Source: Verrucomicrobiota bacterium
Lineage (GTDB): Bacteria > Verrucomicrobiota > Kiritimatiellia > CAIQIC01 > Lenti-01
Assembly: GCA_003451935.1 (NCBI GenBank)
Contig: DMJA01000289.1
Location: forward strand, 1 to 5,280
DNA length: 5,280 nt
Direction: 5' to 3'
Positions 1 to 5,186 of the stretch are shown here, one piece after another (within the stretch, counting starts at the first letter, position 1; every line of letters begins with the position of its first letter). A program made the position numbers and the translations under genes. The notes beneath the pieces are model-generated. The model was not told the DNA's origin. It did not search any database and saw only the letters and a program-made list of their open reading frames with translations.

Positions 1-474
1 GCCCAGCGCCGCGCCTTCCTTCCTCCGCATCGCGCACAACCCCGACAGCGCCGCATCCAGGGCCTGATCCACCACCGGCCCCAGCGCCTCGATGTCTTTT
101 CCGCCGTGCTCGAACGCCACGATGCCCGGCAGCGACAGCAGCGCCGAGGCCTTCAAATCGTCCGGGAGGCCGAGCTTCTTCGCCGCGGCGCGCAGCGCGG
201 AAACGGCCGACCGCGCCAGCCCCAGGTCCACCCGCGCGCCCGACGCCCGGGCCGCCTCCGCCCACGTCACGCGGATCTCGCCCGTCACCCGGCCCCGCGA
301 CAGGCGCGCCTGGATGCGCGCCTGCACGCGCGACTCGAACGACGCCAGGAAGCCGGGCAGTCCCACATTCACGTCGAGCTGCTTGCGGTTCACACTGCTC
401 AGCTCCGCCTCGACGCGCGCGAGGCGCCCGGCCGCCACGCCCGTTCCACGGCCTGTCATGCTCATCAAACTCAT
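1..474 (-). CDS. yicC: YicC-family protein, N-terminal part (runs off the left edge)
   Basis: Reading the minus strand from 474 gives an open frame to the window edge, about 158 codons. It begins MSLMSMTGRGTG and continues with a YicC N-terminal pattern: VEAELSSVNRKQLDVNVGLPGF, an ESRVQARIQARLSRGRVTGEI stretch (about residues 36-56), and an LPDDLKASALLSLPGIV segment. YicC proteins are conserved bacterial proteins linked to stationary phase and reported to act as endoribonucleases; they are about 290 residues long, so roughly half is missing here with the C-terminal domain. Three ATGs (483, 474, 465) could start it. I chose 474 because AGGA lies 8 nt upstream; 483 has no spaced ribosome site, while 465 best matches the usual family start. 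It lies 46 bp downstream of the PLD-like gene on the same strand and may be co-transcribed. The usual MTGFGR motif reads MTGRGTG here, a mild divergence. Family assignment is firm, the exact start less so. Confidence 0.9.
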   Translation of the reverse strand, partial: MSLMSMTGRGTGVAAGRLARVEAELSSVNRKQLDVNVGLPGFLASFESRVQARIQARLSRGRVTGEIRVTWAEAARASGARVDLGLARSAVSALRAAAKKLGLPDDLKASALLSLPGIVAFEHGGKDIEALGPVVDQALDAALSGLCAMRRKEGAALG

Positions 475-481
475 GCTTTTC

Positions 482-511
482 ATCCTACGCCCGCCAGCGC
501 CGCGCCGTCAA
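482..511 (-). promoter_or_regulatory. Possible promoter of the yicC-family gene
   Basis: On the minus strand TTGACG (511-506, five of six to the -35 consensus) is followed after 18 bp by TAGGAT (487-482, four of six to the -10). Transcription would begin near 475, at or just before the ATG at 474, so the message would be leaderless or nearly so. The AGGA inside the -10 could instead be the ribosome site of a transcript coming from the upstream gene. The two readings compete and sequence alone does not settle it. Confidence 0.3.
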
Positions 512-520
512 CGCGTCCCG

Positions 521-1360
521 CTACATCGCCGGCTTCTCTTTCTTCGCCGGCTCTTCCTTCGGCTCCGCGATTTCGTCGGACACAATGGCGTCCCACGCCT
601 GCTTGTACTGCTCCGCCATGTCCGCCGATTCCAGCCAAACGAGGTTTTCCCAGTTCGACACCTGCGCGGTCGTGGTGAAATTGTAGCTGCCGGCCACGAC
701 CCAGCGCATGTCGAAAACCATGAACTTGTTGTGCATGGCCGAATAGTCGCCCGCCGTGCGGATCAGCGTCACGGGAATGCCCTCCTCGCGGAGCCATGCA
801 ATCAGCTTCTGGGCTCCGGCGAATTCGGCCTGGTTCACGTCCATCTTCACCTCGACGCGCACGCCGCGGCGGTGCGCCTGCACCAGCGCCGCCGCGATCC
901 GCGTGCGGGTGAAGGCATAGGCCGCCACCCAGATGCTCTCCTGGCTCTTCTCGATGGCTTGCAGCACCACGCCCTCGCACTCCTCGTTGAACGCGCACAG
1001 GGCGTTGACCTGCGTCTGGATCGGGACCGGAGAATCGAAGACCTCCTGCCGCGATTTCCCGTACTGGCGCTCGTAGCGCTGCCGGATGTTCTTGCCATAG
1101 AACGAGCCCCGGGATTCCGCCGCCTTGAATTCATTCCAGACGGGCAGCGGAACCTCGAAATAGCGGACCGGGACGGGATCGTCTCCCAGCTGCACCTGCA
1201 ACGTTCCTTCCGAAGCCCCCTCCTCGTATTCAAAGGAGACATCGTGCACCCAATCGCTTGCCGTCTCCAGGCGCTCCTGCACTGGCGCCGCCCAGGCCGC
1301 GGCCGCGCACCCGGCGCACACCGCCGCCCACCCCGTCCATCGCTTGGTCATGCTTCTCAT
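521..1360 (-). CDS. Secreted phospholipase D-superfamily protein (single HKD motif, Nuc-like) with a KTSC-like N-terminal domain
   Basis: This is a 279-residue protein. Residues 1-24 look like a Sec signal peptide: a basic start (MRSMTKR), an Ala-rich hydrophobic core, and an AWA site near residue 24, implying export. Residues about 40-100 resemble the KTSC domain: strands, then VRYFEVPLPVWNEFKAAES, then G-S-F-Y and NIRQRY. Residues about 119-260 form a PLD-type domain. Its HxKxxxxD motif is H210, K212 and D217, followed by G224-S225-x-N227, as in Nuc-like endonucleases that have one HKD motif and dimerise to form the active site. Two cysteines (122, 128) could pair after export. The tail is Lys/Glu/Pro-rich. 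The start at 1360 was chosen because GGGAG lies 5 nt upstream and a signal peptide follows at once; the frame stays open to 1471 without a better start. A periplasmic or secreted nuclease is the best guess; a lipid substrate is possible. Confidence 0.88.
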   Translation of the reverse strand: MRSMTKRWTGWAAVCAGCAAAAWAAPVQERLETASDWVHDVSFEYEEGASEGTLQVQLGDDPVPVRYFEVPLPVWNEFKAAESRGSFYGKNIRQRYERQYGKSRQEVFDSPVPIQTQVNALCAFNEECEGVVLQAIEKSQESIWVAAYAFTRTRIAAALVQAHRRGVRVEVKMDVNQAEFAGAQKLIAWLREEGIPVTLIRTAGDYSAMHNKFMVFDMRWVVAGSYNFTTTAQVSNWENLVWLESADMAEQYKQAWDAIVSDEIAEPKEEPAKKEKPAM

Positions 1361-1365
1361 TGGTT

Positions 1366-1370
1366 CTCCC
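1366..1370 (-). promoter_or_regulatory. Ribosome binding site of the PLD-like gene
   Basis: On the minus strand GGGAG ends 5 nt before the ATG at 1360. It is one of the few clear Shine-Dalgarno sites in the window, and it fixes this start over the in-frame ATGs farther upstream. Confidence 0.6.
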
Positions 1371-1381
1371 GTTGGCAGGCA

Positions 1382-1410
1382 AGAGTAGGACACCGACCGC
1401 CGCGATTCAA
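1382..1410 (-). promoter_or_regulatory. Candidate promoter of the PLD-like gene
   Basis: On the minus strand TTGAAT (1410-1405) and TACTCT (1387-1382) are separated by exactly 17 bp. The -35 matches four of six consensus bases, the -10 only three. The predicted start near 1375 would leave a short leader containing the GGGAG ribosome site. Spacing and location fit, but the -10 is weak. Confidence 0.35.
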
Positions 1411-1425
1411 TCCGGACTTTCCGCT

Positions 1426-1454
1426 TTGCAGGGGCGACGGGCTTGGGATATCTT
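1426..1454 (+). promoter_or_regulatory. Candidate promoter of the exosortase operon
   Basis: TTGCAG (1426-1431) and TATCTT (1449-1454) lie 17 bp apart, matching three and four of six consensus bases. Transcription would start near 1461, only about 5 nt before the ATG at 1466. No Shine-Dalgarno-like sequence is placed to serve that ATG, so a leaderless transcript is plausible. The promoter is divergent from that of the PLD-like gene, with the -35 elements about 15 bp apart, so a shared regulator could act on both. Confidence 0.35.
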
Positions 1455-1465
1455 GCCCCCATCGC

Positions 1466-2437
1466 ATGCAAGAACTCATCCAGAGATGGCAGGATTGGCG
1501 GGCGGGGCTACGCTGGACGCGCCTTTCCCCCGCCGCGCAGCGGGAAATCGGCTTCTGGTCCGTCGTGGCGGGCCTGCTGTTCTTCCTGTTCCATCTGCAC
1601 GGCAACAGCCAGGAGGTGGCCACCTGCCGCCATTCGGTCTTCCTCTGGCTGCGCAGCCGGTGGGTGGGCGACTACGCCTATGGCCTGTTCCTCCCGCTGG
1701 CGAGCCTGTTCGCGCTCTGGATGCGGCGCAAGGAGATCGCTACTGCGCCCAAGCGGGCGGACGGACGCGGGGCGCCGGTGGTGGTGTTCGCCCTCGCCTT
1801 GCATTGGATCGGCGTGCTGGGACAACAGCCGCGCATCTCCGTGGCCGGCCTGATCCTCCTGCTCTGGGGCCTGCCTTTCCTTATATATGGATATGGCGTC
1901 GCCCGCTGGCTGCTCTTCCCCTGCGGCTATCTCTTCCTCTCCATCCCGCTCAATTTCATCGACAGCATGACCGCGCCGCTGCGGCTCTTCGCCACCGCCG
2001 TCTCGGCGGGCCTCCTCAACGGCTTCGGTCTGGAGGTCCAGCGCACCGGGGCGGGCCTGTTCTCCGGGGCGGGCAACGCCTTCGCCTTCAATGTCGCGCC
2101 CGAGTGCAGCGGCCTGCGGTCGCTGCTGGCCATGACCGCCCTGATGGCCTTCTACGCCTGGTACAGCCAGAAAACCCTCGCCAAGAAGTGGATTCTTTTC
2201 CTCTTCTGCATCCCCGTGGCGGTCATCGCCAACATCTGCCGCATCATCCTCGTCGTGGCCGTCGCCGCCTTCTTCGGGCAGGACACCGCGATGGGCCTGT
2301 GGCATGATTACTCGGGCTATCCCATTTTCCTCATCAGCATCCTGCTGATGCTCGCGCTCGACCGACTGCTCAACATGGACTACCGCATCGCATGGACCAC
2401 ACTCAAAAATCTATTCTTGGGCCGCGCCTCTTCGTGA
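1466..2437 (+). CDS. xrt: Exosortase/archaeosortase-family transpeptidase
   Basis: This 323-residue inner-membrane protein belongs to the family that recognises a C-terminal sorting signal (PEP-CTERM type), cuts it and passes the protein toward the surface, usually in exopolysaccharide makers. The three family active-site residues are present in context: Cys214 in APECSGLRSL, Arg259 in ANICRII, and His280 in WHDYSGY. Family features before them include YGLFLPLASLFALWMRR (about 72-88), the LFPCGYLFLSIPLNFI segment (about 150-165) and a G-x-E-V-x-R-x-G stretch. Several hydrophobic helices are visible from about residue 29 to 300. The frame stays open far upstream to position 92, but that stretch overlaps the minus-strand PLD-like gene and has no family character, so the ATG at 1466 is taken. 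No Shine-Dalgarno site precedes it. The EpsI gene starts inside its 3' end. The exosortase subtype and substrate motif cannot be told from this window. Confidence 0.93.
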   Translation: MQELIQRWQDWRAGLRWTRLSPAAQREIGFWSVVAGLLFFLFHLHGNSQEVATCRHSVFLWLRSRWVGDYAYGLFLPLASLFALWMRRKEIATAPKRADGRGAPVVVFALALHWIGVLGQQPRISVAGLILLLWGLPFLIYGYGVARWLLFPCGYLFLSIPLNFIDSMTAPLRLFATAVSAGLLNGFGLEVQRTGAGLFSGAGNAFAFNVAPECSGLRSLLAMTALMAFYAWYSQKTLAKKWILFLFCIPVAVIANICRIILVVAVAAFFGQDTAMGLWHDYSGYPIFLISILLMLALDRLLNMDYRIAWTTLKNLFLGRASS

Positions 2438-3162
2438 TCGCCGCCCTGGCGGTCGCCGCCTGGGCCATGGTGTACAAGACGGGCGTCGCCACCAGCGACG
2501 AAGCCGGAATCGTCCTGCATTTGCCCGAAGAGGTGGCCGACTGGCGCGGCGTGGACCTGCTCTTCTGCCCCAACCGCGAATGCGGCGGCCAGTTTTTCCC
2601 CGCCCAGCTCGCGGATCCTTCCACCTGCCCCCGCTGCGGCTCGCCGCTCGGCAACATGAACTGGGCCGAGCGCTCCATGCTGCCCGCCGACACCGGCCTC
2701 GTCCGCAAGTATTATTCCCGCCCCGGCGGACGCGACGATCTCCACGCCACCATCGTCCTCAGCGGCGACGACCGCTCCAGCATCCACCGCCCGCAGGTCT
2801 GCATGACCGCCGCCGGAAACGAAATCACGGAGGAGCGCGTCATCCGCATCCCGCTCGCCGGGCGCGACCAGCCCCTCGAAGTGATGGTGATGGACATGGT
2901 CAAGCCCGTCCAGCGCGAAGACGGCACCCCCGCCATCTATCCTTCCTATTACGCCTACTGGTTCGTGGGCAAGGACCGCGAGACCGCTTCGCACATCGTC
3001 CGCATGGTCTGGATGGCCTATGACCGGATCTTCCACGGCGTTTCGCACCGCTGGGCCTACATCGCCCTGTCCGGCGGACGCGTCCCCGGCTCCGGCGCGC
3101 ACCTCCAGACCATCGCCGACTTTGCCAGCCAGTTGCATCCCGCCTTGCTCAAACCCGAATGA
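2392..3162 (+). CDS. epsI: Exosortase-associated EpsI-family protein (DUF3485) with a zinc-ribbon-like insertion
   Basis: This is a 256-residue protein with one N-terminal membrane segment (about residues 12-28) and presumably an extracytoplasmic body. EpsI proteins accompany exosortases, or are fused to their C-termini, and are thought to help exosortase-dependent sorting or polysaccharide export; their exact activity is unclear to me. Family marks seen: LPEEVADWRG (44-53), LPADTGLVRKYY (97-108), an ATIVLSGDD strand, and the SIHRPQVCMTAAG motif with His132 and Cys137. Unusually, four cysteines (59, 64, 79, 82; C-x4-C, x14, C-x2-C) sit between the first two motifs and look like a zinc ribbon. 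The ATG at 2392 overlaps the exosortase gene by 46 bp. A GTG at 2434 overlapping the exosortase stop codon is an alternative start, but it would remove part of the basic N-terminus before the membrane helix. The uxs gene begins 1 bp after its stop. Confidence 0.9.
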   Translation: MDHTQKSILGPRLFVIAALAVAAWAMVYKTGVATSDEAGIVLHLPEEVADWRGVDLLFCPNRECGGQFFPAQLADPSTCPRCGSPLGNMNWAERSMLPADTGLVRKYYSRPGGRDDLHATIVLSGDDRSSIHRPQVCMTAAGNEITEERVIRIPLAGRDQPLEVMVMDMVKPVQREDGTPAIYPSYYAYWFVGKDRETASHIVRMVWMAYDRIFHGVSHRWAYIALSGGRVPGSGAHLQTIADFASQLHPALLKPE

Positions 3163-3163
3163 C

Positions 3164-4147
3164 ATGGCATCCTCTCCCTCCATGAGCATCCCTTCCCGAC
3201 AGCCCGTCACCCTGATCACCGGCGGCGCCGGCTTCCTCGGCTCCCACCTCTGTGACCGGCTTCTCGCCGAGGGCCACCGCGTCATCGCGATGGACAACCT
3301 CCTGACCGGCAACCTCGACAACATCGCCCATCTGCGCTCCCGGACCGACTTCGAGTTCATCAACCACAATGTCACGACCCACATCGACCTTTCCGGGCCG
3401 CTCGACTACATCTTCCACTTCGCCTCCCCCGCCAGCCCCATCGACTATCTCGAACTGCCGATCCAGACCCTGAAGGTCGGCGCCCTCGGCACCCACAACG
3501 CCCTCGGCCTGGCCAAGGCCAAGGGGGCGCGCCTGCTGCTCGCCTCCACCTCCGAGGTCTATGGCGACCCCCTCGTCCATCCGCAGGTCGAGACCTACTG
3601 GGGCAACGTGAACCCCATCGGCCCCCGCGGCGTCTACGACGAGGCCAAGCGCTTCGCCGAGGCCATCGTCATGGCCTACCACCGCTATCACGGCGTCCAG
3701 ACCCGCATCGTCCGCATCTTCAACACCTATGGCCCCCGCATGCGCCCCAAGGACGGCCGCATCGTCCCCGCCTTCTGCTGCGAAGCCCTCAAGGGCGAGC
3801 CCCTCACCGTCTTCGGCGACGGCAAGCAGACCCGCTCCTTCTGCTATGTGTCGGACCTCGTCGAGGGCATCTTCCGCCTGATGATGAGCGACCACTCCGA
3901 CCCCGTGAACATCGGCAATCCCCGCGAACTCACCGTCATGGACTTCGCGCTCAAGATCAAGGAACTCACGAAGAGCGCGAGCCCCATCGTCCACAAGCCC
4001 TTGCCCGTGGACGACCCCAAGGTCCGCCAGCCCAACATCGACAAGGCCCGCCGGCTCCTCGGCTGGGAGCCCCGGATGCCCCTCGAGGACGGACTCCGCC
4101 TCACCATCGACTATTTCGCCTCGCTCATCCAAAAAGGCATTGTCTAA
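3164..4147 (+). CDS. uxs: UDP-glucuronate decarboxylase (UDP-xylose synthase), extended SDR family
   Basis: This 327-residue cytoplasmic enzyme would convert UDP-glucuronate to UDP-xylose and CO2, using bound NAD. The Rossmann motif GGAGFLGSH is at residues 20-28, with Asp44 placed to bind the NAD ribose. The family-specific block ASTSEVYGDPLVHPQ (127-141) holds the T-S-E catalytic residues (129-131), followed by YWGNVNPIGPRG and YDEAKR with catalytic Tyr158 and Lys162. FNTYGPRMRP (186-195) and GDGKQTRSFCYVSD (218-231), with Arg224 as the likely substrate-binding arginine, complete the signature. PASPIDY (89-95) is also typical of UXS and separates it from dTDP-glucose dehydratases and UDP-glucose epimerases. 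Length fits bacterial UXS. The ATG at 3164 lies 1 nt past the epsI stop codon and suggests translational coupling; an in-frame ATG at 3182 is the alternative. The location points to pentose supply for surface polysaccharide or glycoprotein. Confidence 0.93.
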   Translation: MASSPSMSIPSRQPVTLITGGAGFLGSHLCDRLLAEGHRVIAMDNLLTGNLDNIAHLRSRTDFEFINHNVTTHIDLSGPLDYIFHFASPASPIDYLELPIQTLKVGALGTHNALGLAKAKGARLLLASTSEVYGDPLVHPQVETYWGNVNPIGPRGVYDEAKRFAEAIVMAYHRYHGVQTRIVRIFNTYGPRMRPKDGRIVPAFCCEALKGEPLTVFGDGKQTRSFCYVSDLVEGIFRLMMSDHSDPVNIGNPRELTVMDFALKIKELTKSASPIVHKPLPVDDPKVRQPNIDKARRLLGWEPRMPLEDGLRLTIDYFASLIQKGIV

Positions 4148-4150
4148 CGA

Positions 4151-4155
4151 AAGGA
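4151..4155 (+). promoter_or_regulatory. Ribosome binding site of the FHA gene
   Basis: AAGGA lies 6 nt before the ATG at 4162, in the 14-bp gap after the uxs stop codon. It is the only clear Shine-Dalgarno site in the plus-strand operon and it fixes the FHA start. Confidence 0.65.
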
Positions 4156-4161
4156 TCCGCC

Positions 4162-4707
4162 ATGCACCTGCGCTACATCAACAAGCTCGGCATTCCCAAG
4201 GACATCGAACTCACCGGCGAGCCCCTCACCATCGGCCGCAGCCGCGAAGCCGACATTCCGCTGCTCGACGACAAGGTTTCGCGCGCGCATTGCGGCATCC
4301 GCCTCTCCAACGGCGAATTCTACCTCAAGGACATCAAGTCCCGCAACGGCACCTTCGTCAACGGCCAGCGCGTCGAGGACACGGCCAAGCTCAAGGCCGG
4401 CGACCGCATCCAGGTCGGCTCCACCATCTTCGTCCTCGAATCCGCCTCCACGCAGGAAGACGCCGCCAAGGGTCTCGCCTCCGTGCAGAGCTCCATGGAT
4501 GACGGCAAGGGCTACACCACCATCCTGAAGGAAATCGTCGAAGACCTCGCCCCGGCCGCCGCCGCCGCGGAACAACCGCCCGCCGCCAAGCCGTCCATCA
4601 AGGTCGCCCCCTCCATCAAGATCTCCGCCAACCCCAAGGCCGAGTCCGCCCCCGCGGCGGCAGACAAGCCCGCCGGCGGCAAGATCCGGATCACCATCAA
4701 GAGGTAG
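4162..4707 (+). CDS. FHA-domain protein with a disordered Ala/Pro/Lys-rich tail
   Basis: This is a 181-residue protein with no signal peptide or membrane segment. Residues about 1-95 form a forkhead-associated domain, a phosphothreonine-binding module. Its conserved residues are visible: G25-R26-S27 in LTIGRSREADIPL, S40-R41 and H43 in VSRAHC, and S60-R61-N62-G63-T64-F65-V66-N67-G68. All the usual phosphopeptide-contact residues seem intact. Residues about 96-181 are low complexity, rich in Ala, Pro and Lys, with short alternating Ile/Lys motifs: SIKV, SIKI and, at the very end, KIRITIK. Such a tail is likely unstructured and may bind a partner. The gene follows uxs by 14 bp and looks like the last gene of the operon, with a hairpin terminator 43 bp downstream. 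No Ser/Thr kinase or phosphatase is encoded in the window, so its partner is unknown. Confidence 0.9.
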   Translation: MHLRYINKLGIPKDIELTGEPLTIGRSREADIPLLDDKVSRAHCGIRLSNGEFYLKDIKSRNGTFVNGQRVEDTAKLKAGDRIQVGSTIFVLESASTQEDAAKGLASVQSSMDDGKGYTTILKEIVEDLAPAAAAAEQPPAAKPSIKVAPSIKISANPKAESAPAAADKPAGGKIRITIKR

Positions 4708-4748
4708 GCGTCCGGCGCCACGCCCGGCGCAAACAAAGGGGACCCAGC

Positions 4749-4778
4749 AAAAATCGCGGCCGCTGCCGGCCGCGATTT
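4749..4778. terminator. Bidirectional intrinsic terminator between the FHA gene and infA
   Basis: A perfect 12-bp inverted repeat (left arm 4751-4762, right arm 4767-4778) has a GC-rich core and a four-base loop CTGC. On the minus strand the stem runs into five T residues (4753-4749), a good U-tract for ending infA. On the plus strand it ends in TTT, then CCTTT, a weaker tract for ending the FHA operon. Its place between convergent genes fits a shared terminator. Confidence 0.85.
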
Positions 4779-4822
4779 CCTTTACCGTGGAAGCTCTTTC
4801 CGCCCCCCCCGGGACCCTCGCG

Positions 4823-5047
4823 TCAGTTCTTTTCGCGGAACGTGATGCGCCCTTTTGTCAGATCCGTCGGGCTGATCTCCACGGTGACTTTGTCGCCGGT
4901 GGTGATCTTGATGAAATGCCGGCGCATCTTTCCCGAAATGTGGGCAAGGACTTCGTGGCCGTTTTCCAGCCGCACGCGGTACATCGTCGCAGGCAGCACC
5001 TTGACCACCTCGCCGTTGACCGTCAATAAATCGCTTTCTTTCGCCAT
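4823..5047 (-). CDS. infA: Translation initiation factor IF-1
   Basis: This 74-residue protein is a complete IF-1, which binds the ribosomal A site region of the 30S subunit and works with IF-2 and IF-3 during initiation. The S1-like OB fold is recognisable along its length: MAKESD start, NGEVVKVLPATMYRVRLENG (11-30), the invariant HEVLAHISGKMRRHFIKI block (31-48), GDKVTVEISPTDLTKGRI, and the end TFREKN. The start at 5047 is the normal MAKE start; the frame continues upstream to 5107 without IF-1 similarity. A purine-rich stretch containing AGGAG lies 14 nt before the start, farther than ideal. The gene stands alone, convergent with the FHA gene and divergent from mutS, rather than inside a ribosomal-protein operon. 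No residue looks unusual. Confidence 0.97.
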   Translation of the reverse strand: MAKESDLLTVNGEVVKVLPATMYRVRLENGHEVLAHISGKMRRHFIKITTGDKVTVEISPTDLTKGRITFREKN

Positions 5048-5086
5048 AATCTGTCGAACCGCTCCTTCTCCCGACCAATGGCGCGC

Positions 5087-5114
5087 TTTATAGCAGAACC
5101 GCGGCAAGATGCAA
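5087..5114 (-). promoter_or_regulatory. infA promoter with extended -10
   Basis: On the minus strand TTGCAT (5114-5109) is followed after 16 bp by TATAAA (5092-5087). The -10 is preceded by TG and one base, an extended -10. The -10 matches five of six consensus bases and the -35 four of six. The predicted start near 5080 gives a leader of about 33 nt containing the AGGAG stretch. This is the best promoter match in the window and suits a highly expressed housekeeping gene. Confidence 0.65.
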
Positions 5115-5186
5115 GGGTTTCGCTCAGCGGCGGGCTTGTTTTGGGCTGTTCAGGGGGACGGCGGTTTGGTTCACTTCCGGGCCGGC

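Noticed and set aside
521..1360. PLD-like protein or FHA protein as a PEP-CTERM-type exosortase substrate
   Set aside because: The PLD-like protein ends in a charged Lys/Glu/Pro tail and the FHA protein in a basic tail; neither has the short motif, membrane helix and basic end of a sorting signal.
1431..1459. GGGGC and GCCCC arms flanking the predicted exosortase -10 as an operator or hairpin
   Set aside because: There are only 5 bp of stem around a 19-base loop in GC-rich DNA, which is expected by chance.
92..1465. Long plus-strand open frame continuing upstream from the exosortase, giving a 781-residue product
   Set aside because: It is antisense to the clear yicC-family and PLD-like genes, its translation is Arg/Pro/Ala/His-rich shadow sequence, and the exosortase similarity begins only near 1466.
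1508..2305. Minus-strand open frame of 265 codons opposite the exosortase
   Set aside because: The translation is rich in Glu/Gln/Gly/His without domain character, and it is antisense to a protein with intact catalytic residues.
2380..3384. Minus-strand open frame of 334 codons opposite epsI and the start of uxs
   Set aside because: It has a low-complexity Gly/Ala/Val/Asp-rich translation typical of antisense frames in GC-rich DNA, and it crosses two well-recognised plus-strand genes.
3149..4132. Minus-strand open frame of 327 codons opposite uxs
   Set aside because: It mirrors the UXS gene almost exactly and its translation is Gly/Ala/Asp/Val repeats; codon bias explains it.
4803..4810. 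Run of eight C residues just past the infA stop codon
   Set aside because: It lies in a non-coding gap between infA and the terminator; no gene depends on its length, so there is no sign of phase variation.
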